From the NCBI GenBank assembly GCA_033002965.1, contig JAURVB010013235.1, positions 1-64,000 on the forward strand: a stretch of DNA of 64,000 nt, in the 5' to 3' direction. The position numbers and the translations under genes are program-made. The number at the start of each line of letters is the position of its first letter. Position 1 is the first letter of the stretch. A model generated the notes under the pieces. It worked only from the letters and a program-made list of their open reading frames with translations. It was not told where the DNA came from and searched no databases. This DNA is from Piper betle (lineage: Eukaryota > Streptophyta > Magnoliopsida > Piperales > Piperaceae). This document shows positions 1 to 11,378 of this stretch, piece by piece.

Positions 1-910
1 TTTTCCGCCAACCACAACTGGCCTGTCCAAGACCATCATAGAGAAGCCCTTCCATCTGACCAGAAGTCCGCAGGGTGCGAGATTCTTCAAATTTGTCTCA
101 TTTTTAATATTTATTAAAATAAAATTTTATTTATATATAGATGTTGAACATGATTAGGTTTATTATTTTACACTTTAGACGGGCAATGAGAGCCTCATCC
201 ATCCATGTTAGATGGTAGGATAAAAAAAGTGTAAGAATTTTGAAGACGGAAATTTTTAAAGTAGGTAAATTAGAAGATCCTTAAGTTAGTCTACATCTAA
301 TACTAATATATATTTATAAATGAAGAATGTATAATAAAATTTTAATTTAGTTAACCACTTTTGAAAAGATGATACGAGTTAATTAATTTACACTTTAAGC
401 CAAATCATTACACCAACCATCTCCTTCGAAAGGATTTCTCTCAACTGACTACAAACCCAAACCAAGCCCTACCACCGTCCATACCTCCACTTGCCAGAAA
501 AAAGCCACACAAGTCTTTTTGGTGACATCGGCCTTTGACTCCCTCCTTCAAGGCCAAGTAGTCATAATACAAGAATCGTAAAAAGATATGGACTTAATCC
601 ACTCTACTTCGGAAAAGGAGATCCAAATTGTCTAAAAATTTACATTCTTTTTATTTGATTAAGATTAAGTATAATGCGAATAATATTCCACGCCCACCAA
701 CTTATTGATTTTTAAACCAATCCATTTAATATCTATTATTTGATTTACTACCTCTTGGGACTAGTCCTCCGAGGCCTAGAGTTCTAGGTAATTGTACATG
801 CTGTCACGTCTGCGCCTGTTGTCCCCTGCCCTAACCAAGTTGTGACCACGACCGGCTTCCTAACTGAGATCCACCTTGGACCTGCCACCCAAAGTTGAAC
901 CAGATCCAAC

Positions 911-990
911 ATTTGAGTGCGGGCTGGCTCAATGTTGGCAGGTACAAGTGAGCCAGCCCGCACTCAAGTGAGCCAGCCCCGCACTCAAAT
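911..990. repeat. Inverted repeat with a duplicated right arm
   Basis: The left arm 913-931 (TTGAGTGCGGGCTGGCTCA) is perfectly complementary to 949-967, giving a 19-bp stem with a 17-nt loop. A second copy of the right arm follows at 969-990. It has one extra C and extends the complementarity by a few bases on the outside. The GC-rich arms stand out from the AT-rich surroundings. The origin is unknown: it could be a transposon end or a small foldback. Confidence 0.7.
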
Positions 991-1359
991 GTCACAGTCT
1001 TTCATCAAGCATAGCATGCAAATCCGTGCAGAAATATATAGATTTCTCGATTAGTCATACAAGACAACATCAAACTGCCTGGAATAACATCTAACTTCCA
1101 GGAGAAGGATGCCCACGATCATTATGCAATACTATGGTTAGGGATTTGTCGTAAAAAACTCGTTGTAGTACTTATATTATTGGTTTAAATTTATTTAATT
1201 TAAGGAGATTTACTTAATTATTATAATTAAAATTTTAAACACCTTTAATTAAAGAGATATAAACTAATGTTGCTACGGCAAGTTTGTTGTACCAAGTGTT
1301 ACAACAAATCCTTGGCTGCAATACTACACACTAACACACATAATGCTCGGCTAAAGGTT

Positions 1360-1770
1360 TCAAAATAAATTTTAATTAAAGTAAAAATCAAAACAAATTC
1401 TAATTATAATAGAATTTAAAACAAATCCTAATTATAATAGAAATCAAAACAAATCCCAATTACAATATAAAGCATTAAATGGTTCAATATAAATCTCAAT
1501 TATAATAAAAAACTAAAATTTTTATTAAGAAGAAATAAAGGGGTAATATTGTAAAATAATTAAAGGACACGCCATGCGATGCACTGCTAATGGATTCGAA
1601 ACAAATCATAATTACAATAAAAATTAAAATAAATTCTAATTACATTAGAATTCAAAATAAATCCCACTTACAATATAAATCAAAACAAATCTTATTTATA
1701 ATAGAAATTAAAACAAATCCTAATTATAATAGAAAAGAATTAAAAAAATTTAAACAAATCCTAATTGCAT
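1360..1770 (+). repeat. AT-rich minisatellite, about 28-bp unit
   Basis: Two blocks (about 1360-1480 and 1590-1765) hold degenerate tandem copies of a unit of about 28 bp that begins AAAACAAATCCTAATTATAA. The copies differ by a few substitutions each, and a non-repeat spacer separates the blocks. Related sequence in the opposite orientation occurs near 19020-19080. Confidence 0.7.
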
Positions 1771-3289
1771 ATTTGCATAAAATTATACTTATCTCAGTCA
1801 CATAGATAAACTCTGAACTTTGGAGTGCTCAAAGTTACAGGAGGGGATATGTGAGGGAAGCTGAAGCGGCTCGTGATTACACGCTCGTAATCGTGGAATA
1901 GAGAAGGCTCTCAAGCTCTATAAAGAACTTAGCCTAAACGTTTGGAAAAGGGGAGGGAAGAAAAATTTTCAGAAAGGCATGCAGGAGATTGTAATGTTGC
2001 TAGCTTTACCGGGGGCCTATCGCCTCGCCAACTTGCCAAAATGCGTTGTTGTTCAAAGCTTTCGTCACCAAGCCACGGAGCCCCACACCCTTTTGCCTTG
2101 ATGGAGATTGGTCGTTGCTAAGCCTACCTTGCATTGCTGGGATGCGTCACGAGCTTGCAGTGTTGCTGCCAAATTCTGTTATTCTGCCACCGAAAGAGAG
2201 AGCCATTCAAGTTGCTGCATAGACGCTGCATAGAGCTAGAGATTGCCTCATTAAAGAAAGAAGAAGCAAGGAGGAAGAAGAGAAGGCAACACCTCCGACG
2301 TCTCCCAAGACTAAAGGCATGGAGCTCGGAGTGTCCCTGTCACAACACAACCCTGATCCACCGTCAGAGAAGCCCCCCGTCACTTGGAAATAGCCGAGAA
2401 GTTGCCCACCGAAGAAGAGATAAAATAGAGATTATAGCAGAAAACAGCAACAGAAAGTTAACTTTGCAACCGTTTTCCAACCATCACCGACAGTTCCCAA
2501 CCCAACCTTGGCACCCAAAGTAAAGCGAACGAAGTGATTTTCAATTTTGGGTGGAGTGCTGCCAAGAGTTTGTCGCTACCATCGCTGGAATTTTGAAAGG
2601 ATGTTGCTGATCAGAACAGTGGCAAAAAATTCACAAGTTTTGTAATTTGTAAAGAAAGAAAAAATTAGTGAATTGTGATTATCAATTTTATCGTAACCTG
2701 ACTCAAGGATTCTAGTTAAAACTTAAAGAACCTCGTAAAATTCAATTTGTGTTATTTCTTGTTTGCGATACTTTATTTTTATTTTTTATCACACTATTTT
2801 TTTTGCACGAAAAAGGCATCTCAATCCCCCTAAATCCTCTAACGTAAAACGAAGACCAATTGCAGCATGAAATCCTGCGTCCGAACATTACAATAAAAAA
2901 TAATGTTTTTATTAATTAAAAATAAAATAAAATATTGTAAAATAATTAAAATTGAAAATAAAATATTATATTATAAAATAATTAAAGGACACGTGATAGG
3001 ATCGTATTAAAAGTCTTCAATTTTATATATTAATATAAATAAGAATGAGTAAAAAAATGTCTCAAAGTTTTTAAAAATTCTATATAAAATTTTCTATTAT
3101 AGCAAAACGCCTTGTGAGTAGACGAGGGTGCCTGTCCGATTGTATCTGTAGTGGACTGGCGTGGAACCAAAGTTGTCCATCACGGACACGGATCGTCCGC
3201 ATCTTTTCACAAAACCCTCGTCGCCGGCGTCGGAGCCGTGAAGAGGGGGAGGCGACACCGATCGGATAAGACAACCGCCGACAGGCGCC

Positions 3290-5019
3290 ATGGATTTTTC
3301 GGCCCTCAACGAGGCCTTGGCCTCCAACTCTTACGACAAAGTCGCCGACGTTTGTGACGACCTCATGCTCCGTGTTGCGGCCGAGGGCGTCTCCTTCCAA
3401 GACGAGTGGCCGTACGCCCTCCACCTTCTCGGCTACCTGTTTGTCAACGACATGTGAGTTTTAATGTAACGGATTTGTTTTCGGAGTTTGTGTTTCTGCA
3501 AGTTTTGGTTTTTTTTTGTTTGATATTTTGTGTGTTTTTGTTTGGCTCAGAAATAGCGCTAGGTTTTTGTGGAAGTCGATTCCGCCGGCGGCGAAGGAAG
3601 CGCGGCCGGAGATCGTCGCTGTGTGGAGGATCGTTCAGCGATTGTGGACTCGGAACTATGCCGGAGTGCATGAAGCCGTCCGCGGGTTCGATTGGAGCGC
3701 AGAGATTGTTGATTTTGTCAATGCTTTCTCAGGTTAATTTCCACTTCTCTCTCTCTTTTTAAAAAAATAAACAAGTAAAAGAAAATTCAATTCGGTGAAC
3801 TAGTAAAATTTTGTCGTTTGTTCTTGAAAAATGCCCTTTTATTTTTTGCAAAGGTTTTGGATGTGTGAATGCTAGGCGTCATGTATATCTGAGAAAATTA
3901 CTTGATGGATGAATGGTTAAGATTCTAAGAGCGAAAGAACATACTAGTTTTAGCTGTTACTTTAGTTGCAATTACCATGGCTTGCTACTAGGTTTAATCG
4001 CTTCTATGATATTGGATGTGCTGTTTGTTGCAACATTTTAAGCCTATAAGGACCCTACTCTATGTTTCGAGCTTTTGACATTAAGTTGTAGCATTACAAG
4101 TTCGCCTAAAAGCTTAAATAATTAAGGGATTCCTTTTTAATGTTATATAAGCACTCTTCAACGAGTTCAAGCATTCACTTAGAGTACTTTGTTTGAGTGG
4201 GAATTGTAATATTTATCAAAGATGTGCAATACAAAATTCAAGGTTCGGACACTTCAACCATCTTTTTGTTGCAGCCAAGAGTGGCACTTCTTCAAATTTA
4301 TTCCTATTGTATTGAGTAAAAAAGGGCAAATACACTATGGCTAGATTTGTTTTACTGTAGAAAAGTGGGTCGTGCAAGAATGTAGAAAAGGTACGACAGT
4401 TTAATGTCAGCTAGGTAGACATTTAGTTGGAAAGGAAGTAGATGGCTTGACAGATTAGGAAATTTGATTTGTGTTGAACCCGGGAGAGAAGATTGTTTCC
4501 CAGTGAATTCAGAGACGAACCATGTAATATTTTCTATTACTCAATGTTATTTCTTATAAGTTTGTCTAGTTTGGCAAACACTTAAAAGTGTATGTTTGGA
4601 CCTAACGACATTTCATTGATTTACAGATAAGTACAAAAAAACAATGTTCGAGCTTCTCCTATCTGCGTACTCCACCATAACTGTTGATGATACTGCTCAG
4701 TTCTTAGGAATGACTAAAAGCGATGCTACTAATTGTATGCTCTCATATTTTTGTCTTTTTTCTTTCTTTGTTTTTTTTTAAAGCTAAAACGCGGATATGT
4801 TGTATCCCAGTATCAACTTGTGCTTCTTTTCACATTATTTTTGTACTGCATATTAGTGCGTAGTTGTTTTGGTCTTCAGATGTCTTGCAGCATGGCTGGA
4901 CACTGGATTCTTCTTCGGGGATGCTGACTGTGACGAAGCGGCCAATTGTTACGGAACAAAAACTGGATTCAGATAAGTTGCAGCAATTGACTGAATACGT
5001 GTTTCAGCTCGAGCATTGA
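3290..5019 (+). CDS. CSN8: COP9 signalosome complex subunit 8 (CSN8)
   Basis: Subunit of the nuclear COP9 signalosome, which removes NEDD8/RUB from cullin-RING ubiquitin ligases and represses photomorphogenesis. Four exons: 3290-3453, 3551-3732, 4627-4734 and 4880-5019. They join in phase to 594 nt (197 aa), the same length as Arabidopsis CSN8. All introns are GT-AG. The N terminus MDFSALNEALASNSYDKVAD, the middle block RFLWKSIPPAAKEARPEIVA and WTRNYAGVHEAVRGFDW, and the ending LTEYVFQLEH all match the family. The PCI-like helical region spans most of the chain. The ATG at 3290 fits the family start. No frame damage is seen and no functional partner lies nearby. Confidence 0.97.
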
Positions 5020-6740
5020 TCCTTTGGGGTGTAGCTTTCAGTTGACCTTATACATTTTTCATAGCTGTGGTTGAGTTGAGAGAGGTAAAAACCAAAATTG
5101 ATTGCTTTCTTATGTGGATAAAACTATCTCGAACAAGCTAGTTTTTTCTCCTATTCTCGAATCAATGGTTTTTGCTATTACAAAGTAAGCTAGGTTGACT
5201 CGAACCCAAGTACCAATCTATGTGAGAGTACATTTTAATTTTAGTCGGCAAATTTTGCAATTGAAAGTGTTTCCTAACGAATGGAGCCGTGGGCCCGTGA
5301 TCAAGCTCAACCATAATCTGCAGAATCTAGCTTGGGTCGGGCCCATGATTCCCAGGAGCTCATGTCAGGCAAGTTTGTCATGGCCGGACTCGACTTTTTG
5401 CGCTCCCGGTTTATGTTCATATAGCAAATTTTTTCAACAAGAACATGCCCAAATATGGATGAAGAAAGTTTACATCAAATCATAAAAAATAATAATATTA
5501 AGAAGAATTCTTGTTTACGACCAAATGTAGTTTCAGAAACCGTCGCGGAACTGATTTGCAACCCATGGAGTAACTTTCAGAATTACTCCTCAGCTGGAGA
5601 CAATATTTGATAATTTTTTTTGGGTGGATTTGTAGGTTAGCGACCGGCCCATTTGCCGATAATCTTAATTCCAACTATTGGTCAGAGAATCGCCACCTTT
5701 AAACGGGAGGGGTGGGCGTGGAGAGGGGCTACCAATTGATTGTTGATTATCTATGATGGAACAGTACTTAGATCCAAGTAATTGAACCGAAAATGTTTGA
5801 ACCAGCATTAATAATGAGTATTAGCGACGCTTCCATCTACGATAATGCTCGTCGTTACGTTTCCTAGTCTAAGAGTGGTCTTATTGCCATGGTCTGATTG
5901 TTGGAGTAAATTCTTTTTAACACGACAATGCTTCCAAATCGTCAATATTATATATGCCGAACTGTTAACAGCTTCGTTATGATCACTTGATATGATCTCC
6001 TTCTTGGTTATACTAACGTCAAGATTTATTGCAGCTGTGAGCGAGGAAGATAACCAAGTTCATAATTGGAACTTCGCTTGCGGCTTATCATGCCAGCTAT
6101 CCCAAGTGTCCGAATATTGAGCTTGCATTAACACTCTTAAACGCAAACCATTTCTAATATATATGCACTCATCAGTTTTTGGAAAAAGAATCATCTTCTT
6201 TGCAAATTTCCTATTATATTAGCTTTATATATCAATGAACTTTCCCGCAGATCCAGGAAATTCAAGATAGAGAATTTATCAAGTAAAAATGAAGCACAAC
6301 CCTACATTGTCTATGAACCAAGGAAAGTGTATTCAACATCGATAATACAGTACAGATCGATAGAATTCAGAAAACAACGAGATGTAGTATGTAGTATAGT
6401 ATATGTCACCGAAAGTCTGAAACAATTCAATATCTAAAAGTTAAAACAAAGCAAACCTTGTTTGACGTCTAAAGGAGGGACTAGTACTTGATCATATTCC
6501 CAAGCACAAAATAAGAGAGAAGGGCATGGGATACATTAGTTCATATATAATTCCATGCCCAATTCCGCTAACTACCCTAGCTATACAATATTTTTACAGG
6601 TTGATCAAAACACAACTAAAAGTTCATCAGAAGTAAAAAACACAAAGGGGAGGAGTACCTCAAATGGATGGAATGGATAAACCTTACTATCAAATTCTTG
6701 CAAGGAAAGAGAACTCGGCCGCTCCATTTTCCTTCCTTCT
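5020..6740. other. Intergenic, no supported feature
   Basis: It begins with the CSN8 3' region, followed by AT-rich DNA. The short open frame at 5195-5485 has no recognisable domain. The left part probably contains the CSN8 3' UTR and the right part the 3' UTR of the minus-strand gene ending at 6741. Confidence 0.5.
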
Positions 6741-7112
6741 CTATCTCTTCCTCTTTCTGCTTACGATCGGCTCCATCAATATAGGCTTTGTCCTCCTATA
6801 TATGGTCCTGATTGACAGGTATCTCTTTCTCCTCCTCCGACCCAATTCATCATCCTCCTCCATGTCATTGTCGTCGTTGTCATCGTCCAAGTGATCTCTC
6901 CGGCGACCACTAGGGCCACACCCAATCGCGGGGGGCGTTGATGGCCTGTGCCCGTCCCTCTCCTCCTCTTTTCTCTCCTTCCCAATATCGTCTCCGGCAT
7001 CGTCCCCTCTAAGTTCTACCAATTGCCGGGCAGCCGCTGCCGCCTCCATCACCTCGGCCTCCATGACGGCCTTGTAATCGTGGTTCCTACCCATTCGAAT
7101 ACCCTCTTCCAT
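6741..7112 (-). CDS. Uncharacterised small charged protein
   Basis: I do not recognise this protein. The frame from 7112 encodes 123 aa. It has an N-terminal alanine/glutamate-rich helix-like segment (about residues 14-34), a central Gly/Pro/Arg stretch, an acidic run of Asp/Asn/Glu (about 73-90), then RRRRKRYLSIRTIYRRTKPI (about 92-111) and a basic end. The ATG has a good plant context (GACATGGA). It follows about 150 nt of CT-rich sequence typical of a plant 5' leader, which is why I prefer it to the longer upstream extension. A GTAAGC at 6750-6745 is a good 5' splice site. The true protein may therefore leave this frame at about residue 116 and continue in exons to the left, but I found no convincing acceptor. 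Confidence 0.45.
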   Translation of the reverse strand: MEEGIRMGRNHDYKAVMEAEVMEAAAAARQLVELRGDDAGDDIGKERKEEERDGHRPSTPPAIGCGPSGRRRDHLDDDNDDNDMEEDDELGRRRRKRYLSIRTIYRRTKPILMEPIVSRKRKR

Positions 7113-9918
7113 GTCAAACAAACCAAGCACCGGATCACTTTCTTTTGTACGAAACAAGACCAGAAAAGTAACAAAAAAATAAAGAAAGGGAGGTGGTGAA
7201 GAAGGGATTGAAGAGGGAGGGAGCGTGAGATGGGTGGAAGAAAACGCTTTCAACCCGGAATATAATGGCCTTTTTTTATTAACCATACATATTCGTCTCC
7301 CTCTTCCGTAGCTGTTTTTTCTTTCAGGGTTTGTTATACGCTTCCCAACTCCTATGTAGGTACGCGCCAAACCTCCCCTCTTAGTTTTGTGGTAAACGTG
7401 CCCATCGGTCGGGTTTTGCAAATATTATCTGAATTACCATTATTTAAATTAAATTTATTAACTAAAGTCAAATATTTATAATTTAACTTTTTACCTCTAA
7501 TAATAAACCACATCATTTACCAACAAGATAAAAGCATACCCAACCATTTATAAAATGGATGTCATCTAACTATTCCAATTATATATAAGCACTTCATTTT
7601 TCGGTCCATTGGCAAACCGAAATGAGATGTTACAATTCAATGGTTATATAATGGACTAATATTGTATAATTTCACGAAAATGGATCTTAACTCTTAAAAA
7701 GGCTTTTGACGGACAACTTTATTTGATTTTATACCATCCATGTTGAATCATACTACTTAGGAAGACGTACATAAGCTTAAAACCTCCTAAAATAGTTTAT
7801 GCTAGTTGGAATTATTAAAAATGTATATACTTATATAATATGCTTAGGGAGGGCTTATATTATACACTTCTAAATTTTTAGTTAACAAACCAACAAGAGA
7901 TCCCTTCCTTATAATTTTATTAAACTACGTGAAAACTCAGCTAAATGGCTCAATATCAGAGGGATCTGATAAAATACCATCGACACTATCCGATCGTTTA
8001 AAACTCAGTTAAAATCCCACACATAAAATTAGAGGCGAAATAGAAGTCCTATAAACCTGGATGAGTCGAGCTCCTCTAGCACAAAGATGGTACTCGAATC
8101 AACCTCGATTCACATCAACACGCAACACGAGGCAAGGCCTTGGCATATACACAAGACATAAGATACTTAATTAACTTAATTACGTATTAATGAATTGTTA
8201 AACCTTATTAGACAACCTTTAATTAAGATTTGGAGTTACAAGTACCCTCAGTAAAAAATCTCATTTCTAAGATTTTATCACACAGATTTAACCAGGCTAT
8301 TTTTTTGACTAGTCAAAAGGTGCCCAAATAGGCTTAAATTTAAACCAATAGGCCCTCACACTCTTAAGGCTTATGTGAAATTTTTACCAAGTACTAGCCC
8401 ATGGATGAACATGGCAAACAAGGCCCACTAAGGTCGGGTTAAGGTGTTGGGAACAATGTTCCTAACCCACACACCAATTTTGCTAAAGGTCATTCATGGA
8501 CTTGAAGACTCCAAATGGGCCTAGGTCAATGGGCATAGTTAGCCAACACTATGGGCTTAAGCTTAAAGAAACTTCAGGTCCAAACTCCAAGAGGTTGGGA
8601 TTGAGTGGGCTCGGAAATGGAGGGTCTTGGCTAGGTTGTTTATGGAGCTCAGGTGACCTATTGGGATTGGAAAAGTTCTAACTCAAGATCCACTTATCCA
8701 TTTGCTCCCAAAATTGAATATGATTCTACCGGGATACATCCTAAGGTTTTGGTCAATTTCATACAAATCCATCACCAATTTACTATAGTTTTTGGATTAT
8801 ATATCCGAAATAAAGGAACTAGGATTTTTACCCTCCATTCCTGTACTATCTATAATACCGACCTAATTACCAACCTATATCATTTTTACATAATCCCAAA
8901 ATCAACAAATTTCTTGTATGCAGTTAGGGAGTCATCATAGAATTTTTACAGGTTTTCTTAACATATTTAGGTTTCTCACCACAGAGCTCAGAGCATGGAA
9001 AATTAGACATATATCACAACATACACATCACAAAATTAGCGATTTTGTTCATGTCATTTAGGTGATTAGATTAGGCTAAATAGTTTTCATTGAAAACCCA
9101 ACATACACAGCTACAATCACGCAATGGACCCAAAGAAGCGGTCTGGTCATAGGGACCATGATAGCTTGGCTTCTTTCTCTAAGTTTGGCCCCCTTTCAGA
9201 CAATTAGACTCTATATCAAGCAAAGTGTACAACATCAAACATGTAGATTTGTTGTTAGTGAAACAAGACCAATAGCATGCAAATAGAGCATCTACAGCGA
9301 AAGCTATGATTTTTATGGTGAAACAGTGTGTAAACATGATGGCATTGAACTTAAAAATACATAACTATTTTTATACATATGAAAAATGCAATGATTCTAA
9401 TTTTTAAAGACTCCTAGAAAGAACATTTATATGGAAAAAGTATCATAAAAATTCAAAACATCATACCAACGAGCAAACAACCAACACAAACACACTCAAA
9501 GAGGTCAAAATCAGTTCTTTACCTCCAAGGGGACTAAGGGAAGGCCTCTTGGGGCTTCTTACCAAAAGACCTACGACCCTATGTGCCTAGGTTAGGCTAG
9601 GAGGAGCCTAGGGGTGGCTAGAAAGGCTTGGAAGGGAGGAGCAAACAAGGGGAGACAAGTGCCAAAGGGTGGAAATGCTTGGAGTTCGGCCCTTATTTAT
9701 TGGCCAAAAATCCACTCAGTGCAAGGGCACCAGGCCAGCACCTTCGCGTTGCACTCTGGCAAGCTAGACCACAGAAATCCAAAATTTTTGGACACGTTGT
9801 TACTAAACCAACCCACACGCCAATTTGGGTAAATTCTCGGGCACAAGGGCTCTATGCAGTGCCTTTGTGCTGTGAAAAAAGGGAGGGAAATTCAAATTGG
9901 TGGGCAAAAGATCGCTAG
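7113..9918. other. Intergenic, no supported gene
   Basis: CT-rich sequence to about 7300 is probably the leader and promoter of the minus-strand gene at 6741-7112. The rest is AT-rich DNA. Short open frames at 8496-8940 and 9614-9918 share no recognisable domain and lie in sequence that looks repeat-derived. Confidence 0.5.
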
Positions 9919-10369
9919 TGTAAAATTGAGCTTTAGGTTAGGGTTTTACCCACTTGTAGTTTTACACGGTTTGGCCAATCTCAAGTTAAGTTGAATGAGT
10001 TCGAGCAAGATAGTTTTCATACCATGAGTCCGAATGAGCATGGTATGGAGGATAAGTATACCCGACATACAGATAATAACTTTAGTCATGCTATAAAAGA
10101 GCACAAGTTTTCAGTGTATACACGAGGTATACATTTTTTTAATGTGTTAGCCAAGGTTTTAGGGCTAGATCTAAGTCGTTGCACCATTTACTATCTGTTT
10201 GGGATTTTCAAGGTATCTCATTGCATGCATCAAAGGGATTTCAAATCACTGGATTGCCCTTGTGGGCCAGCTTGATTTGAATCATAGATTTTCACCCAAT
10301 TGAGTTCAAAGTTTCGAGACCAAATTAGCTTTCTTTGATTATTGTCTATAGAGTTACTTTTAGGCCTCG

Positions 10370-10372
<3 letters not shown>

Positions 10373-10411
<39 letters not shown>
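10373..10411. repeat. (AT)n microsatellite
   Basis: A pure AT dinucleotide run inside the old LTR. A similar run sits at the equivalent place of the related copy at about 32353-32396. Confidence 0.9.
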
Positions 10412-10413
<2 letters not shown>

Positions 10414-11378
10414 TATATACCATCAGTAGGTCCTACTAGGCCCACGAGTTGTCAGACTTTCAAATAGTGCCATGTGGCAAAATCAAAGCCATCCACATCA
10501 GCCCTAGCTTTCACCCAAACTGGTATGTCATGACCACCTCTGCGGCCGGCTATCTATCCAAGTCCAGGTCTGGCATAGGCACCGCCGCATTAGCCACTGG
10601 TAGGGCCATTTTCTTTGCCGCTTCCACCGTTGTCGTCACCTTTCGGGCCGTTTTCTGGAGTAGGCAAGTTTCCTCCAATGAGGCCAACCATCTCGACAAT
10701 TTCCCCTTGTCGAGATCTTCATTTTGAGACCACCCACAACCACCGCACCCGACGGCAATTTGGCCTCTTTCTGGCCATTGTCAGCCAACTGGTGACCAAA
10801 CTTCATCGGTTGTCACCACTAGAAGCTTCCCCATCTTCCCTTGTATCGATCGCGACTGATAGCAACCTCAGCCATGCCACTGTCGATGTTTTTCGGCGAC
10901 ATGCACCCCCTACCTGGTTGAGCCCAATCACCTGTGTTCATGTCCACCTGCCTGACCATATCACCTGCCCACCAACCTGCCTACTTGCCCACATATGTGC
11001 CTGTGTCCTTCCAGCCCACCTTTCCAGCTAACCTAAACCAAGCTAACTTGGCCTAACTCGATCTAGTTTAGCCAAGTTGACTTGGTTCATTATTTTCCCT
11101 TGTTTTCAACCATTTGTTTTGATCGATTTCGGTAATTCGAGAGCCCCTCTATTAGTTTAAATACATATTCACATTATTTAATATATTTTGATATTATGAG
11201 TATTCTTCTATATTTATTTATTTATTTATCTATCTATTTATTCATTATTATTTATTTCTTTTTATTGATATACTTGTTGTGTATGATGAATGCTTATATA
11301 ATTATTATTAATATTAATGATATATTTACTTATTAATATTAGTCATATTCATGTTTACTAAATTATATATATATATAT

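Larger units (their letters stand above)
1..3289. other. Intergenic, AT-rich, no supported gene
   Basis: This stretch is AT-rich with stop codons in all frames. It contains a GC-rich hairpin (911-990) and an AT-rich minisatellite (about 1360-1770), both listed separately. The open frame at 2134-2523 is basic and low in complexity, has no recognisable domain, and is not called. The last 150 bases before 3290 are GC-richer and are probably the promoter-proximal and 5' leader region of CSN8. Confidence 0.6.

Noticed and set aside
1360..1770. CRISPR-like array
   Set aside because: Units are contiguous degenerate tandem repeats without unique spacers, and the genome is a plant's.
2134..2523. 129-aa open frame upstream of CSN8
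   Set aside because: Basic, Arg/His-rich translation without any recognisable motif, and no supporting structure.
11374..11378. TATAT as target duplication of the truncated LTR
   Set aside because: The right border is a deletion junction in TTTA-rich sequence, so a matching duplicate cannot be demonstrated.
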